From: Rhizobium sp. NLR16a
GTDB lineage: Bacteria; Pseudomonadota; Alphaproteobacteria; Rhizobiales; Rhizobiaceae
NCBI RefSeq assembly: GCF_017948245.1
Contig: NZ_CP072865.1
Location: forward strand, 769,501 to 833,500
DNA: 64,000 nucleotides
Direction: 5' to 3'
Shown: positions 9,195 to 17,480 of the stretch, in pieces
How the letters are laid out: each line of letters begins with the position of its first letter
How positions within the stretch are numbered: position 1 is the first letter of the stretch
Position numbers and translations under genes: made by a program
The notes under the pieces: generated by a model
Seen by the model: the letters and a program-made list of their open reading frames with translations, nothing else
Database searches by the model: none
Told to the model about the DNA's origin: nothing

Positions 9195-9426
9195 GTCCGG
9201 TCTCCTGTTGATTTCATTTGGCGGTTGCCATGTGAGAGGTGAGGTAGGAACCGATTCCGGCTTTTCAAAGCCTTCCAACCGTTACATTTCAGTAAGGCTT
9301 GCGGAACGATGCGCGGCTTCTTAAGGATATCTCCACCGCTTCGGTGCCTTGTGTTTTTCCCGCATTGTTTTAGGCATTGAGTCGCACTATGTGCGAGGAA
9401 CCCGAATTCATCTCCGAGAGGTTCGA

Positions 9427-10011
9427 ATGAACGACGAAGAACAGGACGACAAGACGAAGGAACTGCCGCTCGGCAAGGAAACGGAGGCGAATCTTTTCAA
9501 GTCGCGTTCGATCTTCATCTATGGACCGATCAACCAGGAACTGGCGCAGAAGGTCTGCTCGCAGCTCGTCGCGCTTGCCGCGGCCAGCGACGAAGACATT
9601 CGCATCTATGTCAATTCGCCCGGCGGTCACGTCGAATCCGGCGATTCCGTCCATGACATGATCAAGTTCATCAGGCCGAAGGTCTGGATGATCGGTACGG
9701 GCTGGGTCGCTTCGGCCGGCGCGCTGATTTACGTCGCGGCTCCCAAAGAGCGGCGCCTGTGCCTGCCGAATACGCGCTTCCTGCTGCACCAGCCGTCGGG
9801 CGGCACGCGCGGCATGGCGTCCGACATCGAGATCCAGGCACGCGAGATCATCAAGATGAACGAGCGTCTGAACAAGATCATGGCGGAGGCTACCGGCCAG
9901 CCGATCGACAAGATCGCCAAGGATACGGATCGCGACTACTGGCTCTCTGCCGAAGAGGCGAAGGATTACGGCCTCGTTTCGCGGATCGTGACGTCGCAAG
10001 CCGACATCTGA
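9427..10011 (+). CDS. clpP: ClpP-like ATP-dependent protease proteolytic subunit
   Basis: 194 residues from the ATG at 9427. Serine protease that forms barrel complexes fed by Clp ATPases. The catalytic triad is recognisable: Ser96 in GWVASAGAL, His121 in LLHQPSGG, and Asp170 in [16 protein letters not shown]. The conserved NSPGG oxyanion segment is at 63-67. Compared with canonical ClpP the nucleophile elbow is ASAG rather than ASMG, and the N-terminus is charged, so this is probably one of the additional rhizobial ClpP paralogues rather than the housekeeping copy beside clpX. A clpS gene lies elsewhere in the window (47008). It is monocistronic, followed by a long hairpin. Confidence 0.88.
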   Translation: MNDEEQDDKTKELPLGKETEANLFKSRSIFIYGPINQELAQKVCSQLVALAAASDEDIRIYVNSPGGHVESGDSVHDMIKFIRPKVWMIGTGWVASAGALIYVAAPKERRLCLPNTRFLLHQPSGGTRGMASDIEIQAREIIKMNERLNKIMAEATGQPIDKIAKDTDRDYWLSAEEAKDYGLVSRIVTSQADI

Positions 10012-10032
10012 GTTTTCTGGACTGAAGCGTTC

Positions 10033-10071
10033 AAGACGCCCTTGCCTGCCGACCGCAGGCAGGGGTGTCTT
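10033..10071 (+). terminator. Long hairpin after clpP
   Basis: Arms AAGACgCCCtTGCCTGC and GCAGGCAgGGGtGTCTT around a five-base loop (CGACC) pair over 17 positions with only three weak positions. It starts about 20 bases after the clpP stop. The following TTGCTTT is a poor T run, so termination strength is uncertain. Confidence 0.65.
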
Positions 10072-10189
10072 GCTTTCAGATGGCTTGAGGTCATCGACCA
10101 GCAGAGCTGGACGGAAAGCCCTCAATCTGGACTTGCGCAGGCGGCAGCCATCATGCTCCATGCGCCATTCCCGCAGCTCAGAGTCCGCC

Positions 10190-11389
10190 ATGCTCAAAGA
10201 TTTTTCCGTCCAGGCCCTGTTCATGGGGCTGCTTACCGCTTTCGTCGGCTCCGCCAGCTCCTTCGCCGTCGTGCTGCACGGGCTGCAGGCGGTGGGTGCG
10301 ACGGATGCGCAGGCCGCTTCGGGGCTGATGGCGTTGTCGATCTCCATGGGCGTCTGCGCGATCGTGCTCAGCGCCGTCACCCGATTGCCGATCAGCATCG
10401 CCTGGTCGACGCCGGGGGCGGCACTGCTGGCAAGCACCGGAGCGATCGAGGGCGGTTTCAATGCAGCGGTCGGCGCATTCCTGATCTGCGCCGTACTGAT
10501 CATCATTGCCGGGTTGTTCAAACCGCTCGGCCGGGCGGTGGCCGCCATTCCTGCGCCGCTCGCCAATGCGATGCTCGCCGGTGTGCTGATCGGTCTCTGC
10601 TTCGCGCCGGTGAAGGCGATCGGCTTCAATCCGCTGCTCGGTCTGCCGATCGTCATTTCCTGGATCGTCGTCGGTGCCTTCAAGCGGCTCTGGGCGGTGC
10701 CGGCCGCGCTCGCAGCCTTCGTGCTGGTGCTCGCCTTCGGCATCGATATTCCCGATGGCGCTTTCGCCTCGCTCGAACGATCGCTGATGCCGACGGCGGA
10801 AATCGTCCGGCCGGTATTCAGCTTTGCGGCCTTCATCTCGATCGCGCTGCCACTCTTCATCGTCACCATGGCCTCGCAGAACATTCCGGGCATCGCGGTG
10901 CTGAAGGTCAATCATTACGATCCGAAGCCAGGCCCGCTTTTTGCCGTAACCGGCTTCTTTTCGCTGCTGTCGGCGCCTTTCGGCGGCCATGCCGTCAACC
11001 TGGCGGCGATCACCGCGGCCATGTGCGCCGGGCATGACGCCCATGCCGATCCGAAGCGGCGCTATTGGGCATCGCTGATCGCCGGCGTCGGTTATATCAT
11101 CCTCGGGCTGCTTGCCGGCGCGGTGACGGCCTTTGTCGCCTTGGCGCCGCCCGTTCTGATCGAGGCGGTGGCGGGGCTGGCGCTGGTCGGGGCCTTCTCA
11201 TCCTCGGCGATGTCGGCTTTCCAGGCGCAGGAATCGCGCGAGGCGGCGGCGATCACTTTCCTCGTCACCGCATCCGGCGTTTCCTTCGGCGGCATCTCCG
11301 GCGCTTTCTGGGGATTGATCGCCGGCGGGCTGATGCTCGTGCTGTCGCAGCTGGTGAGGGTTTGGAAAGACCGGCCTCAGTCCGGGTAA
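10190..11389 (+). CDS. BenE-family (benzoate/H+ symporter-like) transporter
   Basis: 399 residues from the ATG at 10190, almost wholly hydrophobic with about 11-12 predicted membrane segments. It matches BenE/benzoate-H+ symporter proteins in length and in family stretches such as STPGAALLASTG, IPAPLANAMLAGVL, VTMASQNIPGIAVL and SAPFGGHAVNLAAITAA. Uptake of an aromatic or other organic anion is inferred; no aromatic degradation gene is nearby, so benzoate itself is not demonstrated. Upstream in-frame ATGs (from 10070) overlap the clpP hairpin and encode non-family residues. Confidence 0.85.
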   Translation: MLKDFSVQALFMGLLTAFVGSASSFAVVLHGLQAVGATDAQAASGLMALSISMGVCAIVLSAVTRLPISIAWSTPGAALLASTGAIEGGFNAAVGAFLICAVLIIIAGLFKPLGRAVAAIPAPLANAMLAGVLIGLCFAPVKAIGFNPLLGLPIVISWIVVGAFKRLWAVPAALAAFVLVLAFGIDIPDGAFASLERSLMPTAEIVRPVFSFAAFISIALPLFIVTMASQNIPGIAVLKVNHYDPKPGPLFAVTGFFSLLSAPFGGHAVNLAAITAAMCAGHDAHADPKRRYWASLIAGVGYIILGLLAGAVTAFVALAPPVLIEAVAGLALVGAFSSSAMSAFQAQESREAAAITFLVTASGVSFGGISGAFWGLIAGGLMLVLSQLVRVWKDRPQSG

Positions 11390-11412
11390 CGAAGGCGGCG
11401 GGCCGCGAGGGC

Positions 11413-11441
11413 TTGCCAGTTTCGCTGCCCAAGGTTATAAG
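11413..11441 (+). promoter_or_regulatory. Promoter of the leu leader/leuA transcript
   Basis: TTGCCA (11413-11418), a 17-base spacer, then TATAAG (11436-11441) within TTATAAG. The ATG of the leader peptide at 11449 is one base past the predicted start point (about 11448), so the leader message is probably leaderless, as for trpL. Confidence 0.6.
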
Positions 11442-11448
11442 CGCGGCC

Positions 11449-11574
11449 ATGAAGACCTCTGGCGCCAAGATTTCCGAGACGATTGCACGCGGCCGCATCG
11501 CCCTGCGTGACGTCTCGAGCGCCGTGACCTCGCTTCTTCTCCTCGGCCTTACGCGCGGTTGCCGGGTCCGTTGA
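11449..11574 (+). CDS. leuL: Candidate leucine leader peptide upstream of leuA
   Basis: A 41-codon frame from ATG 11449 to TGA 11572-11574. Near its end it reads VTSLLLLGLTRGCRVR: four consecutive Leu codons (11533-11544), Gly, then another Leu (11548-11550). A Leu-codon run shortly before a stop and 157 bases ahead of leuA is the hallmark of an attenuation leader. No Shine-Dalgarno precedes the ATG. Codon bias of the first half is unremarkable, so a shorter peptide starting internally (for example GTG at V26) is possible. The control logic is described in the findings. Confidence 0.72.
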   Translation: MKTSGAKISETIARGRIALRDVSSAVTSLLLLGLTRGCRVR

Positions 11575-11615
11575 GGAGCGCCCGGCGGCCGAAAGCCCGC
11601 CCGGTATCGCTCCTC
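11573..11615 (+). promoter_or_regulatory. leu leader hairpin (competing structure for leuA control)
   Basis: GAGGAGCG (11573-11580), overlapping the leader stop, pairs perfectly with CGCTCCTC (11608-11615), with an inner GC-rich helix around GAAAG. GAGGAG can also pair with the Leu codons CTCCTC at 11539-11544, and CTCCTC 11610-11615 can also pair with the leuA Shine-Dalgarno GAGGAG at 11717-11722. There is no T run after the hairpin. Confidence 0.65.
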
Positions 11616-11730
11616 GCGACTCACTTTCAAAATTGACCCAACGACCGAAGAAGGTCCGCATTTGTTTATCGCCAAGTCCGATGCGATCGGCTAAGAGGCG
11701 GGGCAAATGCCGGCACGAGGAGACAAGACA

Positions 11731-13449
11731 ATGGACAATACCAACAGCCGATCCTCCGCGAAGGGCATGCCCGATGCCGCGATGAAGTACCGGCCCTATC
11801 CGCAGGTGAATATTCCCGACCGCACCTGGCCGACCAAGACCATCACCAAGGCGCCTGTCTGGTGCTCGGTCGACCTGCGCGACGGCAATCAGGCGCTGGT
11901 CGACCCGATGGGCCACGACCGCAAGGCCCGGATGTTTCATCTGCTGCTCGAGATGGGCTTCAAGGAAATCGAGATCGGTTTCCCCTCCGCCTCGCAGACC
12001 GATTTCGATTTCGCCCGCTGGTGCGTGGAAGAGGGTAACGTGCCCGCCGATGTCTCGTTGCAGGTGCTGGTACAGTGCCGCCCGGAGCTCATCACCCGCA
12101 CCTTCGAAGCGCTGGAAGGCGCAAACCGGCCGATCGTGCATTTCTATAACTCGACCAGCGAGCTGCAGCGCCGCGTCGTTTTCGCCAAAGATGTGCAGGG
12201 CATCAAGCAGATTGCCGTCGACGCCGCCAAGATGATCACCGACATGGCAGCCAAGGCCGGCGGCGGCTATCGTTTCGAATATTCGCCCGAGAGCTTCACC
12301 GGCACCGAGCTGGAGGTGGCGCTGGAGATCTGCAACGCCGTCATCGAGGTCGTCAAGCCGACGCCGGACAACAAGCTCATCATCAACCTGCCGTCCACTG
12401 TCGAGATGGCGACGCCGAACGTCTATGCCGATCAGATCGAATGGATGTGCCGCAATCTCGACAAACGCGAGAACCTGATCGTATCGCTGCATCCGCATAA
12501 CGACCGAGGCACCGGCATCGCCGCCGCCGAGCTGGCCTTGCTGGCAGGCGCCGACCGCGTCGAAGGCACGCTGTTCGGCAATGGCGAGCGCACCGGCAAT
12601 GTCGATGTCGTGACAATGGCGCTCAACATGTTCACGCAGGGCGTCGATCCCGGGATCGACTGCTCGAATATCGAGCGGATCAAGGAAGTGTTCGAATATT
12701 CGAACCAGATGGCGATTGCAGAGCGTCACCCCTATGTGGGCGAGCTGGTCTATACGGCCTTCTCCGGCTCGCATCAGGATGCGATCAACAAGGGCATGAA
12801 GGCCGCACAGGTCGCCAACCATCCCGTTTGGGAAGTGCCGTATCTGCCGATTGATCCGCGCGATGTCGGCCGTTCCTACGAGGCGATCATCCGCATCAAC
12901 TCGCAGTCCGGCAAGGGCGGCATCGCCTACATCCTGCAGCAGGATTACGGGCTCAACCTGCCGCGCAACCTGCAGGTCGAGTTCCGTGAAGATATCCAGC
13001 GCATCACCGACGTCGAGGGCAAGGAGCTTCCCTCGAAGCGCATCTACGACCGCTTCATCGAGCGTTACGTGACGCAGCCCGAGGCGCGCCTCAAGTTCGT
13101 CGACCACCACACCTATCCCGACACCGAGCGCAAAGGCCAGCGGATCGTAGCAGCTGAAATCACCGATAATGGCGAGACCAAGCGCATCGAAGGGCGCGGC
13201 AACGGCCCGATCGACGGCTTCATCAACGCACTGTCGCATTATCTCGGCATCGAAATGTCGGTCGAGGACTATTCCGAGCATTCGCTGCAGCACGGCTCGA
13301 ATGCGGCGGCGATCTCCTATGTCGAGACCTCCTATCCCGGCGGCAAACTCTTCGGCGCCGGCATCAACACCAACATCGTCGCGGCATCGCTGGAAGCGAT
13401 CGTCTCGGCGGCCAACCGGGTGCTCGAGGTGAAAGCCGGCAAGGCTTGA
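11731..13449 (+). CDS. leuA: 2-isopropylmalate synthase
   Basis: Condenses acetyl-CoA with 2-ketoisovalerate in the first step of leucine synthesis. 572 residues from the ATG at 11731, whose Shine-Dalgarno GAGGAG (11717-11722) is 8 bases upstream; the in-frame ATG at 11707 lacks one. TIM-barrel HMGL-like domain at about 40-330, with the metal/substrate motifs VDLRDGNQAL, FNS/YNSTSELQ and SLHPHNDRGTG; an allosteric C-terminal LeuA dimer domain at about 440-560. Length and motifs fit the LeuA type 2 group. Feedback and leader control are expected. Monocistronic. Confidence 0.97.
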   Translation: MDNTNSRSSAKGMPDAAMKYRPYPQVNIPDRTWPTKTITKAPVWCSVDLRDGNQALVDPMGHDRKARMFHLLLEMGFKEIEIGFPSASQTDFDFARWCVEEGNVPADVSLQVLVQCRPELITRTFEALEGANRPIVHFYNSTSELQRRVVFAKDVQGIKQIAVDAAKMITDMAAKAGGGYRFEYSPESFTGTELEVALEICNAVIEVVKPTPDNKLIINLPSTVEMATPNVYADQIEWMCRNLDKRENLIVSLHPHNDRGTGIAAAELALLAGADRVEGTLFGNGERTGNVDVVTMALNMFTQGVDPGIDCSNIERIKEVFEYSNQMAIAERHPYVGELVYTAFSGSHQDAINKGMKAAQVANHPVWEVPYLPIDPRDVGRSYEAIIRINSQSGKGGIAYILQQDYGLNLPRNLQVEFREDIQRITDVEGKELPSKRIYDRFIERYVTQPEARLKFVDHHTYPDTERKGQRIVAAEITDNGETKRIEGRGNGPIDGFINALSHYLGIEMSVEDYSEHSLQHGSNAAAISYVETSYPGGKLFGAGINTNIVAASLEAIVSAANRVLEVKAGKA

Positions 13450-13562
13450 TCTGCGAAAGGTTCAGGCCGCGATCGTTTGGGTAGGACGCGGCCTGACGAT
13501 TAGGTTGACTTCGTTCCGCCTTCGCTAAGCGCAAGCGAAAGCAGTGAAAGGCGTGCCGTGTG

Positions 13563-13680
13563 GCCCCCTCATCCGCCCTACGGCCCCTTCTCCCCGCCGG
13601 GGAGAGGGGGAAACCGAGACCGTCGCCGCGAGTCTCTTCTCCCCAGTGGGGAGAAGGTGCCGGCAGGCGGATGAGGGGGC
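13563..13680. repeat. RIME-type Rhizobium intergenic palindromic element
   Basis: About 118 bases bounded by the inverted ends GCCCCCTCATCCGCC (13563-13577) and GGCGGATGAGGGGGC (13666-13680), with an internal CTTCTCCCC...GGGGAGAAG palindrome. This is the organisation I know for RIME1 elements of rhizobia. It lies between convergent leuA and the anti-sigma gene. It carries no coding capacity. Confidence 0.8.
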
Positions 13681-13733
13681 CGCTGGCGCTGAACGTCGAT
13701 TTCCCCTATCGCGTCAAATCGTCGATCTGCCGA

Positions 13734-14573
13734 TCAGATCGCCGTGGCGATCTTCATGGCGAGCTGGCCGAGGGTGGCTTCGGCGGAGGGGCCGGCGAGA
13801 ACATAGGAGGTGCCGGCATTGTGCCAGGTCACCAGGCCAATCTCGTCCTTGATCGTTTCCTTGAAGTCGTCGGTTTCAGGCGGCTGCGCGTCCTTGCGGA
13901 AGCAGATGGAGATGATGTCGCCGTCGCTGTTGGAATAGACGAGCTGACCGACGGGGCGATTGTCGCCGAGAATGACGCGGGCACCCTGGAAGGTCCAGGA
14001 TTCGGTGCTGAGATCCGGCACACGGAAAGGCACGCCGATGGCGGTCGTCAGCCAGCTGGAGATTTCTTCGGCCTGTGATGCCGGCACTTCGACGAGGTGA
14101 CGGGGCTGGCGGATCAGCAGGCGTTGATAGGCGGTGACGTCGCCGAGCCAGTCGTTGGTATTGGCAGGCGCCGTGGCGGTCGTGGTGGCGATCTCGTCGG
14201 CATCGGGGGTGGTGCCGGCAAAGTAGCCGATGCCGCAACCGACGACGAAGAGGATAAGAGCGGCTGCCAGCGCCTGCGGGCCGCTCGGGGCCAGTTTCAC
14301 CTGGGGGCGCATGGCGCGCTGGGCGATCGGCGTCTTTGGCGGCTGGGTGCTCTTGATCGAGCGGACGAGGGCGAGCGGCACCGGCTCCTTCAGGACATCG
14401 TCGAGGCGGCGGCGGCCGAAATCGGCGCCATGGCGCAGCTTTTCATGCAGACGACGCGCATTCTCGTCGCTTGCCAGGCGCTGTTCCAGTTCGTGCCGCT
14501 GCTCGGGAGAGACCTCGCCGTCGAGAAGGGCGGTGAGCTGGGCTTCGAGCGGCAATTTCCTAAGATCGAGCAA
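13734..14573 (-). CDS. Membrane-anchored anti-sigma factor
   Basis: About 279 residues if it starts at the TTG at 14573, immediately after the sigma stop (14575); no ATG or GTG fits. N-terminal residues about 1-60 (ALLDGEVSPEQRHELEQRLA) look like a zinc-less anti-sigma domain. A single membrane segment (ALAAALILFVVGCGIGYFAG) sits at about residue 105-125, followed by a periplasmic domain of about 150 residues. Its place directly behind an ECF sigma gene supports the role of sequestering that sigma factor until an envelope signal releases it. The signal is unknown. The start codon choice is the least certain point. Confidence 0.8.
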   Translation of the reverse strand: MLDLRKLPLEAQLTALLDGEVSPEQRHELEQRLASDENARRLHEKLRHGADFGRRRLDDVLKEPVPLALVRSIKSTQPPKTPIAQRAMRPQVKLAPSGPQALAAALILFVVGCGIGYFAGTTPDADEIATTTATAPANTNDWLGDVTAYQRLLIRQPRHLVEVPASQAEEISSWLTTAIGVPFRVPDLSTESWTFQGARVILGDNRPVGQLVYSNSDGDIISICFRKDAQPPETDDFKETIKDEIGLVTWHNAGTSYVLAGPSAEATLGQLAMKIATAI

Positions 14574-14574
14574 T

Positions 14575-15084
14575 TCAGTACCTGTGGATGGGGTGGGTGC
14601 CGGCAAGTCCGGCGAAATGCAGCCTTGCGGTGGCAAGCTGGGAGACGACGCTTGCCGTCGAAATTCCCATGATGTCGGCCGCCTGCTGATAGCTATGTCC
14701 TTCGACATCGACGAGCAGGAAGACCGAAGAAACGCCGTCCGGCATTTCGGCGATCATGTGATGGATGGCGTCGGGATCGACCGAGGCCGAGCGTTCACGG
14801 GCAGCCTCTCGGATGTCGGTGACGTTGCCGCGTGCCGAGGCCTTCGGCTTCCGCTTGCGGCTGTCCTCCGTCCACTGCTGACGGGCAAGCGTGTATATCC
14901 AGCTTTCCAGTCGGCCTTCGCCATTCCACTGGTGCCCCTTGGCAATGGCACGCAGACAAACGGCTTGGATAAGTTCGTCGGCCACGCCGGCTTCGCCCGC
15001 GAGCGTGATCGCGAAGCGGCGAAGGTGGGGCAGAAGGCCGACGAGATCACGCCGGAGGTCGATGGTCGTTGCGGGCTGACGCAT
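14575..15084 (-). CDS. ECF-family RNA polymerase sigma factor
   Basis: 169 residues. Region 2 lies around residues 10-80 (DLVGLLPHLRRFAITLAGE ... GRLESWIYTLARQQWTD-like), region 4 around 105-160 with a helix-turn-helix (VEGHSYQQAADIMGISTASVVSQL). The lack of other sigma regions and the adjacent membrane anti-sigma gene make it an ECF factor. Targets are unknown. A perfect 9-bp inverted repeat, GGTTTCGCG (15110-15118)/CGCGAAACC (15140-15148), lies just upstream of the start and may be part of its own promoter region. Confidence 0.9.
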   Translation of the reverse strand: MRQPATTIDLRRDLVGLLPHLRRFAITLAGEAGVADELIQAVCLRAIAKGHQWNGEGRLESWIYTLARQQWTEDSRKRKPKASARGNVTDIREAARERSASVDPDAIHHMIAEMPDGVSSVFLLVDVEGHSYQQAADIMGISTASVVSQLATARLHFAGLAGTHPIHRY

Positions 15085-15268
15085 TGTCTATCCAAGAAGC
15101 ATTCACAATGGTTTCGCGGACGAAAGCTTCGCCATCGGACGCGAAACCGGCTTTGTCGGCACCGGGGATGCAGATGCTTTATGAAGCAAATCCACTGCAC
15201 TTCGCAAGCATTCGGTCATCTTATCCCCTTCCCAAGGGGTTTTCCTAATCTGGACCGCAAAGCTTGCG

Positions 15269-15829
15269 TCAATATGTCCTGTAACCGTTTAAGCTTTGCA
15301 GCAGCGCGCGGTAGGCCCAGGTGTCTTCGCCGCCGCGGTCGCGAATTTCGACGAGCTGGACGCGCGCCCCTTCGATGTCTCCTTGTTCCACCAGCGCCAT
15401 GCCCATGTAGGAGCGGGCGAGAATATAATTCTCATCCGCCTTCAATGCCTTGCGGTAATAGGACATGCCGAGCTCCATGCGGCCGGCCTTGCGGTTGGCA
15501 TAGCCAAGATAGTTCAAAATCCGCGGGTCGTTCTGACTACGGGCAAGGTTGAGCACGGCGATGGCATTCTCATACTGGCCGGCATAGGCGAATTCGCGGG
15601 CGAACTTATAGAGATCGTCATCGTTGAAGCTGTTCTTCTTCGGGGTGACGCATTCCTTCTTGGCCTTGTCCCAGACCTTGCCGCCGGTGCAGGTTTTGGT
15701 CGTCTGGGTCTTCGGCGGCGGATTGGTGTCGTCGTTGCTGTCGCCGACGGCGAAAGCGGCCGTCGCGATGGCGAAGGCAAAGCCGGCGGCAAGTGTTGTT
15801 CTGCACGGGCGATGGAAGGGGGAAGTCAT
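15269..15829 (-). CDS. Exported tetratricopeptide-repeat protein
   Basis: 186 residues from the ATG at 15829 (the frame is open further upstream but without a signal sequence). The N-terminal segment TTLAAGFAFAIATAAFAVG is a good signal peptide. A Cys-bounded motif (CTGGKVWDKAKKEC, residues about 47-60) is followed by about three TPR units: YKFAREFAYAGQYENAIAVL, ILNYLGYANRKAGRMELGMS and ILARSYMGMALVEQGDIEGA. Likely a periplasmic scaffold. It is divergent from nothing close and 184 bases downstream of the sigma gene on the same strand. Confidence 0.85.
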   Translation of the reverse strand: MTSPFHRPCRTTLAAGFAFAIATAAFAVGDSNDDTNPPPKTQTTKTCTGGKVWDKAKKECVTPKKNSFNDDDLYKFAREFAYAGQYENAIAVLNLARSQNDPRILNYLGYANRKAGRMELGMSYYRKALKADENYILARSYMGMALVEQGDIEGARVQLVEIRDRGGEDTWAYRALLQSLNGYRTY

Positions 15830-15987
15830 TGGCGGCTCCGTTCTGAGGCAATGCAGTCGGTCGGATTGTACGCTTACCGGCAAAAATACCAAGAGGGTAG
15901 GCCGCCTCCGTGGCAAATGTTGCGACAGTGGCAAAGGGCCTTCCGAGATTGATTCACCTACTGCATAAAAAGAGTCCGAAGCCAGCG

Positions 15988-16908
15988 CTAAGGGGCGAAA
16001 ATATCGACGCTTTCCGGCATCATCGCATCGCCTGTCCGGTTCAGGCTGAAGCGCTTGCCGGTGAGTTCCCAGGCGCCCGGAGAGCCATCGATGGAAAAGA
16101 GGTTGTAGGCCGCCGGCGGCTTAATGCTGCCCGGTCCCTGCGAGGCCGATGCTATGCCGACGACTGGCACCGGCTGCACCTGGCCGCGCAGCCAGTGCAG
16201 CGTATTCAGATGCGTGTGGCCATGCAGCACGAGCTCGGCGCCGCCGGTCGAAATCACGGCCGCGAAGCGGCGGATGCCGATCATGCGTTTGTAGAAGGCG
16301 GTGGCGCCGCGGATCGGCGGATGATGGATCATGACGACGCGGAAGAGACCGGCTTCGCCGGCCGCACGCAGCATGTTCACCGTATCGCGGGCCTGGCGGG
16401 CGCTGAAAAAGCCGGAGGCTGCGAAGGGGGGCGTGGCGACGGCCGTGGAGCAGCCGACGATCGCAACCTTGCCGCGGACGCGCAGATAGGGAAAGATGCG
16501 GCGGTCTTCCTGCCATTGCGGCGGGGCGAGGTCGCCGCGGACATAATCGTACCAGGCGCGCATCGACTTTTCGTAAGCGCCCGGCACATAGGCGTCGTGA
16601 TTGCCCGGAACGACCGAGGTGTCGGCGGGATCACCAAGCACGCGCAGCCAGGCGGCGGCGGCGCGGATCTCGATGCCGCTCGCCAGGTTGACGAGGTCGC
16701 CGGTGACGGCCAAATGGTCGGCCTGATGGGCGCGGATGTCATCGAGCAGCAGATCCAGCGTGCTGGCGAAAAGGTGCTTGCGTCGATTTCGATGCCAGTT
16801 CACAAAGCCGGTTATGCGTTTGGAAAACAGCTCTTGAATGGAAAGACGGGGCAGTGGTCCGAGGTGGACGTCGGAAATATGCGCGAGCTTGAACATGCTA
16901 CGAGACAT
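15988..16908 (-). CDS. Calcineurin-like metallophosphoesterase
   Basis: About 306 residues. The five metallophosphoesterase blocks are all present: HISDVHLGP (D-x-H), VTGDLVNL (GD), VPGNHDAY (GNHD), MIHHPPI (H) and LHGHTHLN (GHTH), so it should be an active di-metal phosphodiesterase; substrate unknown. Starts at 16908 (MSRSMFKLAH) and 16896 (MFKLAHIS) are both possible; neither has a clear ribosome site. It is divergent from the NUDIX gene, with very little space between starts. Confidence 0.88.
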   Translation of the reverse strand: MSRSMFKLAHISDVHLGPLPRLSIQELFSKRITGFVNWHRNRRKHLFASTLDLLLDDIRAHQADHLAVTGDLVNLASGIEIRAAAAWLRVLGDPADTSVVPGNHDAYVPGAYEKSMRAWYDYVRGDLAPPQWQEDRRIFPYLRVRGKVAIVGCSTAVATPPFAASGFFSARQARDTVNMLRAAGEAGLFRVVMIHHPPIRGATAFYKRMIGIRRFAAVISTGGAELVLHGHTHLNTLHWLRGQVQPVPVVGIASASQGPGSIKPPAAYNLFSIDGSPGAWELTGKRFSLNRTGDAMMPESVDIFAP

Positions 16909-16969
16909 AGACCAGCTTATTGACAAATCAAACACATCCGGCGCGACGAAGAGCCGAAACGGGACGAAG

Positions 16970-17446
16970 GTGGATAAAGAGAAGCGGCCCCCTCACATCA
17001 GGCTGGCCCTGCGCCTGCTGCATGTCTATTTCTCCTTCGCCCGCGGCATGACGATGGGCGTCAGGGCCGCCTGCTTCGATGCGGACGGCCGGATCTTCCT
17101 CGTGCGCCACAGCTATATCGGCGGCTGGCATATGCCCGGCGGCGGGCTGGAGCGCAACGAGACGGCGGAAGAAGCGCTGGCCAAGGAACTGCGCGAGGAG
17201 GGCAACCTCAGAATCATCGGGAAACCTCGGCTGGTCCAAGTCTATTTCAACACCACGACCACCCGGCGCGACCACGTCGTATTCTATCGCGTGACCGTCG
17301 AGCAGACGGCGCCGCGGCCGCCGGATTGGGAGATTTCCGACAGCGGGTTCTTTTCGCTCGACAGCCTGCCCGAGGGCACGACCGAGGCGACGCATCGCCG
17401 CCTCGCCGAGCTTCGGGGCGAGCAGGAACCCGACCACCGCTGGTGA
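16970..17446 (+). CDS. NUDIX hydrolase
   Basis: Hydrolyses a nucleoside-diphosphate-linked substrate. About 158 residues from the GTG at 16970. The NUDIX box is GGGLERNETAEEALAKELRE followed by EGN; it keeps the essential Glu residues, though the usual R-E-U-x-E-E reads K-E-L-R-E-E. The N-terminus has a hydrophobic helix (LALRLLHVYFSFARG). An ATG at 16895 in the same frame would overlap the divergent metallophosphoesterase start and is less likely. Specificity cannot be read from sequence. Confidence 0.85.
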   Translation: MDKEKRPPHIRLALRLLHVYFSFARGMTMGVRAACFDADGRIFLVRHSYIGGWHMPGGGLERNETAEEALAKELREEGNLRIIGKPRLVQVYFNTTTTRRDHVVFYRVTVEQTAPRPPDWEISDSGFFSLDSLPEGTTEATHRRLAELRGEQEPDHRW

Positions 17447-17480
17447 GAAGCTTTAGGCCGCATTGCAGCAATTTAAAGTT

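Noticed and set aside
9240..9427. GGAAC-type sequences upstream of clpP that might be an EcfG (general stress) promoter
   Set aside because: The -10 partner CGTT is not at 16-18 bases from either GGAAC; the match is only partial.
11377..13293. 638-codon open frame antisense to leuA
   Set aside because: It is a mirror of leuA codon bias, without recognisable protein motifs.
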